A DNA stretch of 64,000 nucleotides. Source: Cichorium intybus. Taxonomy: Eukaryota; Streptophyta; Magnoliopsida; Asterales; Asteraceae. The notes under the pieces are model-generated. The model had not been told where the DNA came from. It saw nothing but the letters and a program-made list of their open reading frames with translations, and did no database searches. The DNA is taken from NCBI GenBank assembly GCA_023525715.1, contig CM042010.1:61865729-61929728 (forward strand), in the 5' to 3' direction. A program made the translations under genes and the position numbers. How positions within the stretch are numbered: the stretch's first letter is position 1; each line of letters opens with the position of its first letter. Positions 19,637-30,371 of the stretch are shown one piece after another.

Positions 19637-19963
19637 GGTAAATAATTTTGGTACATATTGTGGTGGTACTTTTTCCCATTTATTTTGTTTATTTTTAATC
19701 ATACCTTGTGTATACAAATAGTTTTCTTCTAAAGATGGTGGTCCATATATGTATTGATTTTGATAATCATCTTCTACATATGATTTGTTTTGTTTTATTC
19801 CAAAATTAATATAAGGATTATTATATGGATTTTCTTCGTCGGATGTAAAATCGTATACTACTTCGACGTCATTTTCTATATTTTCATCTTTTACTTCTTC
19901 AGGTATTTCTAATGCTGCCATTAATTTAGTTAACGTTTCTACTTGTTCTTGGAGTGTTTCCAT
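19637..19963 (-). pseudogene. CP N-terminal fragment
   Basis: Starts METLQEQ at 19963 and runs about 109 codons to YVPKLFT. Acidic N-terminal domain typical of caulimovirid CP. Confidence 0.82.
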
Positions 19964-20000
19964 TTATTATATAATTTATTTTGTAGATATAAGTATTTAG

Positions 20001-20315
20001 CTATATCTTTCTTTCTCTTATAAGTTTTTTAACTTTAATTTGACCTGTATAATCTTTGTATGATATAAAATCGTTCATATGACTAAGTCTTTTTAAACAA
20101 TTAATTTCAGAATCAATTTGTAGTTTATAGAGAGAATAAAACTTTTTGTTTTCTTCTTTTATTTCTATCAAATCATACATAGTAAATACTATACTACGAT
20201 GATCTAAATTTGTTATGGCCTGGTGGCTTTTATTTAAGAGATAATTAAGATAATCTAAATTATTAAATTGTCTTGGTTGTCCATTTTCATAAACAAGCCA
20301 GAAGTTGTTGTTCAT
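20001..20315 (-). CDS. ORF4, 104-aa protein upstream of CP
   Basis: Intact, starting MNNNFWLVYENGQP and ending KKLIRERKI. It lies directly before CP in all type A copies and nowhere in type B copies. N-terminal half: aromatic/Asn-rich; C-terminal half: charged and probably helical. I do not recognise a family. By position it could correspond to a virion-associated or insect-transmission factor. The gap to the CP start is about 35 nt. Confidence 0.6.
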   Translation of the reverse strand: MNNNFWLVYENGQPRQFNNLDYLNYLLNKSHQAITNLDHRSIVFTMYDLIEIKEENKKFYSLYKLQIDSEINCLKRLSHMNDFISYKDYTGQIKVKKLIRERKI

Positions 20316-20321
20316 TATTTT

Positions 20322-20471
20322 TTAGTCATAACAATTGCTTTCAAATAATTGATCTAATATATCATTATTTATATAATTTTTTAATATAATATTTTTATAA
20401 CTATTTTCTTTATTTCTTTTATACTTTTTAAACCATGTTTTGAATTTTTCTAACATATTTTTAATTACCAT
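20322..20471 (-). CDS. ORF3, 49-aa form
   Basis: ORF3 with the short middle but the long-form C-terminus (LFESNCYD), stopping 6 nt before the ORF4 start. It is intermediate between the type A and type B forms. Upstream, ORF2 survives only as a remnant to about 20520. Confidence 0.5.
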   Translation of the reverse strand: MVIKNMLEKFKTWFKKYKRNKENSYKNIILKNYINNDILDQLFESNCYD

Positions 20472-20520
20472 GTTAAGGGTGGTTTGATAGAAAGTGGTTG
20501 TTTAGTATTTTTATTTATTA

Positions 20521-20940
20521 TAGAATATCTATGGGTTTTGGAGTGGTAAATAATTTTGGTACATATTGTGGTGGTACTTTTTCCCATTTATTTTGTTTAT
20601 TTTTAATCATACCTTGTCTATACAAATAGTTTTATTCTAAAGATGGTGGTCCATATATGTATTGATTTTGATAATCATCTTCTACATATGATTTGTTTCG
20701 TTTTATTCCAAAATTAGTATAAGGATTATTATATGGATTTTCTTCGTCGGATGTAAAATCGTATACTACTTCGACGTCATTTTCTATATTTTTATCTTTT
20801 ACTTCTTCAGGTATTTCTAATGCTGCCATTAATTTAGTTAACGTTTCTACTTGTTCTTGGAGTGTTTCCATTTATTATATAATTTATTTTGTAGATATAA
20901 GTATTTAGCTATATCTTTCTTTCTCTTATAAGTTTTTTAA
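20521..20940 (-). pseudogene. CP N-terminal fragment, second copy
   Basis: Starts METLQEQ at 20871, with about 65 bp of upstream sequence including the end of ORF4. One frame break near 20632. It repeats the 19637-19963 block after an ORF2 remnant. Confidence 0.78.
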
Positions 20941-21064
20941 CTATGTAGAAGATGATTATCAAAATCAATACATATATGGACCACCATCTTTAGAAGAAAA
21001 CTATTTGTATATACAAGGTATGATTAAAAATAAACAAAATAAATGGGAAAAAGTACCGCCACAA
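20941..21064 (+). pseudogene. CP fragment
   Basis: About 124 bp of CP in plus orientation (VEDDYQNQ to KVPPQ), placed head to head with the preceding minus-strand CP. Confidence 0.78.
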
Positions 21065-21229
21065 CAAACGAGGAAAAAGAAGAATGGTTATTAATTATAA
21101 AAAAATGAATGATGCAACTATTGGAGATTCATATAAATTACCAAGAAAAGAATACATTTTAGAAAAACTAAAAGGAAATACACACTTTAGCACATTTGAT
21201 GCAAAATCAGGATATTGGCAACTACGACC
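21065..21229 (+). pseudogene. RT fragment
   Basis: RT from KRGKRRMVINYKKMND to GYWQLR, 165 bp, joined directly after CP. The order CP then RT is what an unsplit virus would show, but both pieces are tiny and the joint is internal to both genes. Confidence 0.82.
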
Positions 21230-21352
21230 AGCTTAAGTATCTACATGCAAGAATTTCAGAAACCACATGTTAAACCATTCCGCATTTATTTTGCTATATT
21301 TCTGTTATTATCCACATGTCCATTTATGTTTCCCCATTTGGTATCAGAGCTA
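21230..21352 (+). other. ORF60 end, pre-PBS block and PBS
   Basis: Plus-strand fragment ending with PBS TGGTATCAGAGC at 21339-21350, then joined to inverted MP. Confidence 0.8.
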
Positions 21353-21571
21353 AAAGAAATGATCTAATCATTTCTTTTATTTCTTCAATATTTTCATTTT
21401 TTCTATTTTCCGTAGATGTTGAAGGTTGTATTTCTGAAATAGAGGATCTTCCTATAATTGTTGAAATTGGAGGCTCTATTATTGGGTCTCTTTTAACTAA
21501 AGGTGTAATTATTTGTTGTCGAAAATCTGTTTCATAAACTGGTTTATTATCTATTCATTTTGGTGATTCAA
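21353..21571 (-). pseudogene. MP C-terminal fragment
   Basis: MP from SPKRIDNKP to EMIRSL in virus sense, cut at both ends. Confidence 0.8.
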
Positions 21572-21660
21572 GATAATCAGCTTAAGTATCTACATGCAAG
21601 AATTTCAGAAACCACATGTTAAACCATTCCGCATTTACTGTGTTACAGGGAGGATTTGGA
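21572..21660 (+). other. Scraps of ORF60 3' end and promoter
   Basis: About 65 bp of ORF60 end/pre-PBS block, 15 bp of the CTGTGTTACAGGGAG region (inverted), and about 15 bp of ATTTGGATTTATTC promoter edge. Fragments of this size suggest serial template switching. Confidence 0.6.
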
Positions 21661-21770
21661 TTTATTCATTTACTGTCATTTCATCTTTCATTTGTAATTC
21701 TATATCATTTATTTTACTACTAGATGATTCTGTCATATTCGTAAACTTAATGATCTAATCATTTCTTTTA
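21661..21770 (-). pseudogene. MP end / ORF2 start fragment
   Basis: Carries the overlapping MP stop and ORF2 start (ATGA) and the first 30 or so codons of ORF2. Confidence 0.75.
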
Positions 21771-21872
21771 CATAATGGAAAACAAACGACAAAATATAAA
21801 AGTCTACATAATGGTAGATATGATGAGGGTGGGGTTCACAAATATTCTTTGTGAATAAATCCAAATCCTCCC
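21771..21872 (-). promoter_or_regulatory. Promoter P2 distal fragment
   Basis: About 100 bp of P2 upstream of the TATA region, minus strand. Confidence 0.72.
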
Positions 21873-21976
21873 TGTAACACAGTTAGAGGTTGATATCTAC
21901 GATAATCAGCTTAAGTATCTACATGCAAGAATTTCAAAAACCACATGTTAAACCATTCCGCATTTATTTTGCTATA
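21873..21976 (+). pseudogene. ORF60 3' half
   Basis: From LPVTQLEV to the stop and into the pre-PBS block, then joined to TAV in the same orientation. Confidence 0.75.
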
Positions 21977-22106
21977 AAAAACAATTATGCAAGCATATTA
22001 TGCATTTTCCACGTCACCAATGCAATTATTGTCAAGAAAACAAGAACGAGACACCATTCATGGAGATAATGGAAGAATAGTACACAACAGTATACTGCAC
22101 TCAACA
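21977..22106 (+). pseudogene. TAV 3' end
   Basis: From KKQLCKHIM to MEIMEE and the 3' UTR. The same region precedes an inverted TAV block, forming a short inverted pair. Confidence 0.8.
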
Positions 22107-22397
22107 ATCGTTCTACGTCTTGCATTCCTTCAGTTGATATTTCTGTGTCAGTTGGTGTATATAGTAGAAATGTTTTGCTGCAATAGTTTATTCTAACTTG
22201 TGATCTTTGTTCTTTTCCGTTGCCTATTCTTGAAGAGGCTAAATAAACTCCTGCTAATGAAAAAATTAGATGAACTTGTGTTGGTGTTTCATGTGGAAGT
22301 TCGTCTTTAGTTGGCTTAGTTCCATTACTGATTCCCATGTATGCAAATGTAATGCTTGGAATTAGTAGCTGTGAGTCTTCGTCAAAAAATGGATAGC
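22107..22397 (-). pseudogene. TAV middle fragment
   Basis: About 97 codons, from YPFFDEDSQ to MQDVER in virus sense, KEQRS/TPTDT allele. Confidence 0.82.
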
Positions 22398-22565
22398 TCC
22401 AAATGGGGAAAAATTAATGGACATATGGATAATAACAGAAATATAGCAAAATAAATGCGGAATGGTTTAACATGTGGTTTCTGAAATTCTTGCATGTAGA
22501 TACTTAAGCTGATTATCGTAGATATCAACCTCTAACTGTGTTACAGGGAGATGGATATTACGTTC
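22398..22565 (-). pseudogene. ORF60 3' part and pre-PBS block
   Basis: ORF60 from ERNIHLPV to its stop with the pre-PBS block, cut before the PBS. Confidence 0.75.
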
Positions 22566-22649
22566 ACTAGAACATCAAATATATATCCTGATTCATTTTC
22601 TTCGTTATTAATAGTTATTGATTCATTATTCTCGTTAGATGTAGACATC
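22566..22649 (-). pseudogene. MP 5' end
   Basis: The first 28 or so codons of MP, continuous with the leader at 22650-23035. Confidence 0.78.
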
Positions 22650-23035
22650 ATAAGAGTTGTTTTTTAATTAAATCGTTGCTTATATTTACTAATTATAGTA
22701 TTTATTAAAATCATAACTTAGCTTTCAATCTTGACTTATCTTTCTAATTAAATATATTTTATTTGTCATATTAGATTGTAGTTTAGCTCGTTACTTATCA
22801 TGAATTAAATTGTTACTTAGCTCTGATATAGTAAAATCGTTTCTTACCATAAAATCGTTACTTAGCTTTGATATAGTAAAATCGTTACTTAGCTTATTTA
22901 CTTAGCTTATTAATTAAATCGTTGTTAATCATTTTTTTATTTCTAATCTACTAGAATTGTTGGGTAGCTCTGATCTTAATTAAATTGTTGTTAATTGTTG
23001 CTTAAATCGTTACTTAGCTCTGATACCAAATAGGG
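22650..23035 (-). repeat. Viral leader with repeats and PBS
   Basis: Complete leader between MP and PBS; the PBS complement GCTCTGATACCA lies at about 23017-23028. Confidence 0.78.
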
Positions 23036-23570
23036 AAATATTTATGTGTCATTTGCTGTATATAACAGAAATGTTTTACTGCAATAGTTTATCCTGACTT
23101 GTGATTTTGATCTTTTCCGTTGCCTATTCTTGAAGAGGCTAAATAAACTCCTGCTAATGCAAAAATTAGATGGTCTTGTGTTGGTGTTTCGTGTGGTAGT
23201 TCATCTTTTGTTGGCTTGGATCCATTACTAATTCCCATGTATGCAAATGTAATACTTGGAACTAGTAGTTGAGAGTCTTCATCGAAAAATGGATAACTGG
23301 AATGTAATTTAATGAATAAATCACGTTCTTTTGCAAAACGTGTCTTGTAATGGCGAATAACTGATTGAAAATTAGTTGGAAATTCACTTATGCATTGTAG
23401 GTTGTTTCCATTTAGGTAGATTGTATTGATGAATCCATGGGTGAAATATTCCCAAAGAGTCATTGGATCGGTAAGGTTGGCTAAGAAGATTGCTTTTGGG
23501 CCTCGCTTTCTTATGACTGGGTAAAAGCCCATTAGTGAATGGACCTCTGTGTATGAGACTAGGCTGTCAA
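23036..23570 (-). pseudogene. TAV middle fragment
   Basis: TAV from DSLVSYTEVHSL to TTNDT, mostly open, KDQKS allele with a one-base loss near the KDQKS site. It meets the TAV 3' end of opposite orientation at 23570. Confidence 0.83.
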
Positions 23571-23934
23571 GAAAACAAGGACGAGACACCATTCATGGAG
23601 ATAATGGAAGAATAATACACAACAGTACACAACACTCATCAACAGTGCACAACACTCATCAAAAGCATTAAATCATTATGCACGACGCATTTTTCGCGGT
23701 GGTGAGGATTTGGATTTGACACAAAGAATATTTGTGGCCCCTCCCCTCATCATATCTTGTAATAATGTAGACTTTTAGTTTTTGTCGTTTGTTTTTAATT
23801 ATGTAAATTAGGTGCTAGTCGCCATCCTATAGTTTGTCTTTATTTGTAAGTGCTAGACACAATAATGTAGTGTCAATAATAGCACGTATGCAGTAGCAAC
23901 CCTCATGTACTATAAATAAGGCGTTTGCCTAGTC
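23571..23934 (+). promoter_or_regulatory. TAV 3' end and promoter P1
   Basis: The last TAV codons, the 3' UTR and P1 up to and just past the TATA box (TATAAATA near 23912), then cut and joined to inverted CP. Confidence 0.78.
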
Positions 23935-24055
23935 ATCTGAATCTTGAATTGGTTCATATCCTATATCATAAGCAATTTTTAATATATTTGTTTCGTTTGC
24001 TTTCTTATTTTTTATTGGACATTCATAGGCTTTATGTCCTTGTTCTTGGCATAGA
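23935..24055 (-). pseudogene. CP C-terminal fragment with zinc-knuckle edge
   Basis: From CQEQGHKAYECPIKNKK to the acidic tail region, 120 bp. Confidence 0.78.
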
Positions 24056-24291
24056 AATGGGGAAACATAAATGGACATATGGATAATAACAGAAATATAG
24101 CAAAATAAATGCGGAATGGTTTGACATGTGGTTTCTGAAATTCTTGCATGTAGATACTTAAGCTGATTATCGTAGATATCAACCTCTAACTGTGTTACAG
24201 GGAGATGGATATTACGTTCAATTCTATTTTTAAATCTTTGTTTATGAATCTTTAATGCAAAATAATATCGATTGTTTTGTATTTGTATTTG
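24056..24291 (-). pseudogene. ORF60 and pre-PBS block, truncated
   Basis: ORF60 lacks its first codons: a small deletion joins KIQIQ directly to the leader, removing the MTDS start. Confidence 0.72.
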
Positions 24292-24801
24292 ATGTATGAA
24301 GATGTGTAAGGGATGTACCTGACTGATGTCTGGACGATGCGTTGATTAACTGCTTCGTGGATACTTCGATAGGCTCTGCTATTCAGAAACGCGAGGCTTC
24401 AACAGAGAACTTTGCTATTCAGAAGCATAAGGCTTCAACAGAGGAATTTTGAGAGCACTCAAAACTTAACACAAATAAGCTCTGATTTATTACACTAGGC
24501 AAATGCCTTATTTATAGTACATGAGGGACTCTTCTAGAGTCTAATAGTATCCTACACTAATAATACACTAACTAGTGGTGTCTAGCACTACATTATTGTG
24601 TCTAGCACCATAACAATAAAGACAAACTACATGATGGTGATTAGCACCTAATTTACATAATGGAAAACAAACGACAAAATATAATGGTAGATATGATGAG
24701 GGTGGGGTTCACAAATATTCTTTGTGAATAAATCCAAATCCTCACCACCGTGAATTAAGCGTCGTTGATTGCTTTTGTTGAGTGCGGTATACTGTTGTGT
24801 A
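24292..24801 (-). promoter_or_regulatory. Hairpin leader and promoter P2
   Basis: Minus-strand leader (two hairpin units), TATA complement TATTTATA at 24509-24516, then P2 with AGTGCTAGACACC-type repeats, down to the TAV stop. Left boundary of the 24-30 kb type A copy. Confidence 0.8.
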
Positions 24802-26175
24802 CTATTCTTCCATTATCTCCATGAATGGTGTCTCGTCCTTGTCTTCTTGACAATAATTGCATTGGTGACGTGGAAAATACATAATATGCTTGCATAATTG
24901 TTTTTTAATTTCTGCAGGTAGAACGGCAAGATGATGCGAGAATGTTTCAAATGGTTCTTCAAATCGTTCTACGGCTTGCATTCCTTCAGTTGATATTTCT
25001 GTGTCAGTTGGTGTATATAGTAGAAATGTTTTGCTGCAATAGTTTATTCTAACTTGTGATCTTTGTTCTTTTCTGTTCCCTATTCTTGAAGAGGCTAAAT
25101 AAACTCCTGCTAATGAAAAAATTAGATGATCTTGTGTTGGTGTTTCATGTGGAAGTTCGTCTTTAGTTGGCTTAGTTCCATTACTGATTCCCATGTATGC
25201 AAATGTAATGCTTGGAATTAGCAGCTGTGAGTCTTCATCAAAAAATGGATAATTTAATGAATAAATCACGTTCCTTGGCAAAACGTGTTTTGTAATGGCG
25301 GATGACTGATTGAAAATTAGTTGGAAATTCACTTATGCACCGTAGGTTGTTTCCATTTAGGTAGATTGTATCGATGAATCCATGGGTGAAATATTCCCAA
25401 AGAGTCATTGGATCGGTAATGTTGGCTAAGAAAATTGCTTTTGGGCCTGGTTTTCGTATGACTGGATAAAAGCCCATTAGTGAATGGACCTCTGTGTATG
25501 AGACTAGGCTGTCCCATAATTTTGCGAATTTTTCTGTGGTTGGTTTTTTAATTAATTATTTTTCTTTTGTAAATGGTATAGCTTGTAGGGCTGCTTTGGC
25601 TGCTTTGGCTGCGTTTAACTGGTTTAAAGACTTTGGTTGTGGTTCAGTTTTTAAAAGGGTTCCAAGGATGGTTGTCTTTGATGATTTTTCAACGGTTTCA
25701 GTTGTAACCGTTTTGTATGCTTCTCTGAATGCTATTTCTGCTTCAGCTTTTGTTTTGTAACTTTTGTGTGTAACGTTCTTTCCAACGATATGAGAATTTG
25801 CAATTCCCCAATCGTTATAGATTCCTTTGTGTGGTCCGTTAAAAATAACGTACCATTTCTTCGTCTCTGCATCAGTTGATTGTTGATGAGTTTTGAATAT
25901 TTCTTGAGTGTTACATGTGGATGATGATGGCTTCTCGTGTTGTTTATCGGTATTGTCTGATGAAATTTGCTAGATTGTTGGTGTAGGTGGAATGGTTGAA
26001 CTGCCTGTTGACTTTTCTGCGTCTTCTTTGACTGGAGTGAACTGTGTTGACAATATCTGCAGTGTTTGTCGGAGCTGTTCTCCTTCTTGATTGTTTCTAG
26101 TTGCTTCATCATGGCTACTTTTTGTTCCTGCTTCTGTTTTAGCTGGTGCTGGATTTGCTTCATAATGGCTTCCAT
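24802..26175 (-). pseudogene. TAV, multiple breaks
   Basis: Full-length span from MEAIMK to MEIMEE. Small deletions near 26090 (coiled coil) and 25250 (before YPFFDEDS) shift the frame. The viroplasmin domain (KKWYVIFNGPHKG) is intact in sequence. KEQRS/TPTDT allele with P2. Confidence 0.87.
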
Positions 26176-26712
26176 TCTCTCGTCAATGTATCTGCTATGT
26201 GGTTGTGCTTACTCTTTATGTACTTATAATGTGTATAATTTGATGATACTTTCGTATCAATGTATACTTTTGATGATACTTTCGTATCAATGTATTCTTT
26301 TGATGATACTTTCGTATCAATGTATGCTTCTGGTAATACTTTCGTATTACTGTATACTTTTGATGATACTTTCGTATCACTGTATGCTTCTGGTAATACT
26401 TTCGTATTACTGTATACTTTTGATGATACTTTCGTATCACTGTATGCTTCTGGTAATACTTTCGTATTACTGTATACTTTTGATGCATCTGTTTTGACTA
26501 TTAATAAGTCTTCTGGTTGCAAATTGTATAAAATTGGTAATACAAGCATTTTTCTTCATTGTTTTCGTATTACTGTATACTTTTGATGATACTTTCGTAT
26601 CACTGTATGCTTCTGGTAATACTTTCGTATTACTGTATACTTTTGATGCATCTGTTTTGACTATTAATAAGTCTTTTGGTTGCAAATTGTATAAAATTGG
26701 TAATACAAGCAT
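26160..26712 (-). pseudogene. RNase H remnant with 30-nt repeats, type A
   Basis: In virus sense begins PILYNLQPKDLLIVKTDAS (first Asp), then goes straight into the 30-nt repeat and ends with IADTLTREW. It lacks the DTWAGCLKAI segment present in type B copies. About 160 bp, including the start and two repeats, is tandemly duplicated (26565-26712). No RT precedes it: the CP lies directly upstream. Confidence 0.8.
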
Positions 26713-26786
26713 TTTTCTTCATTGTTTTCTCTATCGTGAACTGCAAAATCATAATATTGTTAATATATTCAAAAGACATATTTTAT

Positions 26787-27858
26787 TCATTCGTTATCAA
26801 TATCGGATTCGGAATTTGAATCAGTAGTGTATGCGTAGATATCAATATCTGAATCTACATCTGAATCTTCAATTGGTTCATATCCTATATCATAAGCAAT
26901 TTTTAATATATTTGTTTCGTTTGCTTTCTTATTTTTTATTGGACATTCATAGGCTTTATGTCCTTGTTCTTGGCATAGCCAGCATCTGCAATCTTTTTTC
27001 TTAGACGGACAATAGTTTGAATTTGATTTATATTTTTGCTTATATTGTTTTCGATTTCTAAAATATTTTCTTTCTCTGTTTTTATAGTATTGTTTATACT
27101 TTGGTTTATATGTTTGTTTTTTCCAAACCTTCTTTTTTCTTTTACGCTTGTTCTTTTTACAACCGTATTGACCCATTTGATTAAATTGTTTCTCACAACA
27201 TAAATTAATTTGTGCGTCAATTTTAGTTTTTTGTTTTAGACATTTATCTTTCATCCATTCTTTTAAGATGTTTATTCGAGCACCTAATGATTCTGCTATT
27301 TTACCTTCTTGTGAAAGCTTGTTAAAATATTTTAATACACTTTAACAAACAGTAGATGGTAATTTTTGATAAAACATTTCTAAGGCTAATTTTTGTCTTG
27401 GTGGATCTAAATAATAATATTGTTCAGCAAATTCACATATAAATGCATCTAGATAACACATATTACATATTCTTAAATTTATTAAGTGCCATAATGCTTT
27501 ATTTCTAAAGGCTTCTTTTGATTCATTATCTTCTATCTTTTTTCCTACAAACTCTTGGAGAATTTTATCTAAAACTTTTCTAAATGTTTCCATTGCGTCG
27601 ATAGTTGCTATTCTAGATAGTTCATCTTCTTCTAATGATGATAGAAAACGATAAACATTTCCTTGTGTTTTATGCATAATGTAACTTAAGAAATTTCTTG
27701 GATGTAAATTTCTAAGTTCGTCGGTTAATTGAATTTGTATACCCATTTGATTACTCCAATCTTGTATTTTTTGTTTCTGGATCTAAATCACAGTCTATAA
27801 AAAGAATATCTATGGGTTTTGGAGTGGTAAATAATTTTGGTACATATTGTGGTGGTAC
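26787..27858 (-). pseudogene. Capsid protein, broken, N-terminus replaced
   Basis: CP from VPPQYVPK to the acidic C-terminus (DSNSESDIDNE). One stop at 27342-27344 (a Q codon) and one extra base near 27776. The basic region (KKNKRKRKKKVWKK) and zinc knuckle CWLC..H..C are present. The N-terminal 110 residues are replaced by the protease N-terminus (next entry). Confidence 0.85.
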
Positions 27859-28035
27859 TTTTTCCCATTTTGCTAAAATATTCTTTTTCCCAAAACATAG
27901 TGTTGCACCTGTATCAATATATGCGATTACTTTTCGATTATCTATTGTGGTTGTTATAAATGTACTATTAGGGTTAACTTTAGGTTTTTCTTTACTTTTT
28001 TGATTGCTATATTTGCTATATTTATTATTAGTCAT
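27751..28035 (-). CDS. Protease-CP chimeric ORF
   Basis: 94 aa: residues 1-60 are the PR-RT start with the DTGA motif, and the rest are CP from KVPPQYVPKLF. The two genes are joined within TTTTTCCCATTT (27859-27870), present in both parents. The frame ends soon after at a CP frameshift. An accident of recombination rather than a designed gene, but it shows that type A and type B sequences recombine. Confidence 0.75.
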   Translation of the reverse strand: MTNNKYSKYSNQKSKEKPKVNPNSTFITTTIDNRKVIAYIDTGATLCFGKKNILAKWEKVPPQYVPKLFTTPKPIDILFIDCDLDPETKNTRLE

Positions 28036-28174
28036 GACAATTACTAAATAATTGATCTAATATATCATTATTTATATAATTTTTTAATATAATATTTTTA
28101 TAACTATTTTCTTTATTTCTTTTATACTTTTTAAACCATGTTTTGAATTTTTGTAACATATTTTTGATTACCAT
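28028..28174 (-). CDS. ORF3 short form
   Basis: 48 aa, intact, overlapping both ORF2 and the chimeric protease start, as in type B. Confidence 0.5.
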   Translation of the reverse strand: MVIKNMLQKFKTWFKKYKRNKENSYKNIILKNYINNDILDQLFSNCHD

Positions 28175-28428
28175 GTTAAAGGTGGTTTGATAGAAAGTGA
28201 TTGTTTAGTATTTTTAACTTCTAATAATTTATAAATCTGTTCAAGCAAATTTTGTGTTAGATTTATTTTTTGTAATATCTCTGGTATTTGTTTTACCAAT
28301 AATTGTTGTTTCATTTCTATGAGATTGTTTAGTTTGTTATTTATTATATGCATTTTTTCATTTACTGTCATTTCATCTTTCATTTGTAATTTTATATCAT
28401 TTATTTTACTACTAGATGATTCTGTCAT
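28168..28428 (-). CDS. ORF2, 86-aa variant
   Basis: Same as ORF2 elsewhere but with a 7-codon insertion (around NLTQNLL) in the coiled-coil region between QKI and EQIYKLL. Seven residues is exactly one heptad, so the coiled-coil register would be kept. Confidence 0.6.
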   Translation of the reverse strand: MTESSSSKINDIKLQMKDEMTVNEKMHIINNKLNNLIEMKQQLLVKQIPEILQKINLTQNLLEQIYKLLEVKNTKQSLSIKPPLTW

Positions 28429-29375
28429 ATTCGTAAACTTAATGATCTAATCATTTCTTTTATTTCTTCAATGTTTTCATCTTTTCTATTTTCTGTAGAT
28501 GTTGAAGGTTGTATTTCTGAAATAGAGGATCTTCCTATAATTGTTGAAATTGGAGGCTCTATTATTGGGTCTCTTTTAACTAAAGGTGTAATTATTTGTT
28601 GTCGAAAATCTGTTTCATAAACTGGTTTATTATCTATTCTTTTTGGTGATTCAAGAGATAATAAAGGTTCAAATAGTTTATCAATATGAATTCTATCTTC
28701 TGTTTTAAATGTAATACTATGATGAGAATTTGTTAATGCATAGTTTATTTGATATGTTAAAGTAAAAGGATGATTTCCTTTTAACATAAAATTTTGTCTT
28801 AATAATTTATATCTTACTGTAATACTATTACTTAGATTTCTATCTTTTAAACTAAGTCCTAATTGTATATTTATATTAAATTTTATTTTTCCTTCAATTA
28901 AATTTCCTTTTCCTTTTGCAATAATACTTTCTTGACTATTAATTATACGATCATCTCTAATTTCTAATTCTATTGGTGTATCTAAATCACTAAAAGTACT
29001 TTTCAAAATTACTTGAATTGTAGATATATGAATATATGCTATCTTTGATCGATCTATTTCTTTGATATGTTGTATTTTATTTTTGATTTATTGTTTATTA
29101 ATAATAGGTATAATTATATTTCCTTGAGTTGATTCTATAGGTATCGGTTTTTCACCTACTATTTTACCATAATAAATAATATTTTTTCTTGAAAATAGAT
29201 TTTTAAGTGTATCATACTTAAAATTATGTTTTTCTGATAATGTAAAATTTGATTTTCTAATAGCATCTTTATTTATATTATTTTTACTAACTAGAGCATC
29301 AAATATATATCCTGATTCATTTTCTTCGTTATTAATAATTATTGATTCATTGTTCTCGTTAGATGTAGACATCAT
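28425..29375 (-). pseudogene. Movement protein, one nonsense codon
   Basis: 951 nt, collinear with the intact MP, with a single CAA to TAA change at 29088-29090 in the NKQQIKNK region. The rest is open. Confidence 0.87.
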
Positions 29376-29659
29376 AAGAGTTGTTTTTTAATTAAATCGT
29401 TGCTTATATTTACTAATTATAGTATTTATTAAAATCATAACTTAGCTTTCAATCTTGACTTATCTTTCTAATTAAATATTGTTATTTGTCATATTAGATT
29501 GTAGTTTAGCTCGTTACTTATCATGAATTAAATTGTTACTTAGCTCTGATATAGTAAAATCGTTTCTTACCATAAAATCGTTACTTAGCTTTGATATAGT
29601 AAAATCGTTACTTAGCTCTGATATAGTTAAATCGTTACTTATCATTAAATCGTTACTTA
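29376..29659 (-). repeat. Viral leader
   Basis: Leader between PBS and MP with five or so 27-nt repeats; shorter than others because the AATAAGCTAAGTAAAT segment is missing. Confidence 0.75.
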
Positions 29660-29671
29660 GCTCTGATACCA
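29660..29671 (-). promoter_or_regulatory. Primer binding site
   Basis: Perfect TGGTATCAGAGC on the minus strand. Confidence 0.83.
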
Positions 29672-29736
29672 AATGGGGAAACATAAATGGACATATGGAT
29701 AATAACATAAATATAGCAAAATAAATGCGGAATGGT

Positions 29737-29919
29737 TTAACATGTCGTTTCTGAAATTCTTGCATGTAGATACTTAAGCTGATTATCGTAGATATCAACC
29801 TCTAACTGTGTTACAGGGAGATGGATATTACGTTCAATTCTATTTTTAAATCTTTGTTTATGAATCTTTAATACAAAATAATATCGATTGTTTTGTATTT
29901 GTATTTTCGAATCGGTCAT
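29737..29919 (-). CDS. ORF60
   Basis: Intact 60 aa with one change (YYFVLK for YYFALK). Confidence 0.6.
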   Translation of the reverse strand: MTDSKIQIQNNRYYFVLKIHKQRFKNRIERNIHLPVTQLEVDIYDNQLKYLHARISETTC

Positions 29920-30371
29920 GATGTATGAAGATGTGTAAGGGATGTACCTGACTGATGTCTGGACGATGCGTTGATTAACTGCTTCGTAGATGCTTCGATA
30001 GGCTCTGCTATTCAGAAGCGCGAGGCTTCAACAGAGAACTCTGCTATTCAGAAGCATAAGGCTTCAACAGAGGAATTTTGAGAGCACTCAAAACTTAACA
30101 CAAATAAGCTCTGATTTATTACACTAGGCAAATGCCTTATTTATAGTACATGAGGGACTCTTCTAGAGTCTAATAGTATCCTACACTAATAATACACTAA
30201 CTAGTGGTGTCTAGCACTACATTATTGTGTCTATCACCATAACAATAAAGACAAACTACATGATGGTGACTAGCACCTAATTTACATAATGGAAAACAAA
30301 CGACAAAATATAATGGTAGATATGATGAGGGTGGGGTTCACAAATATTCTTTGTGAATAAATCCAAATCCT
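29920..30371 (-). promoter_or_regulatory. Hairpin leader and promoter P2
   Basis: Leader with two hairpin units, TATA complement at 30138-30145, P2 body to the CCAAATCCT edge. It meets P1 of the next copy head to head at 30371. Confidence 0.82.

Noticed and set aside
20941..21229. CP followed by RT as proof of an unsplit genome
   Set aside because: Both pieces are internal gene fragments under 170 bp joined in a mosaic region; the natural CP end and RT start are absent.
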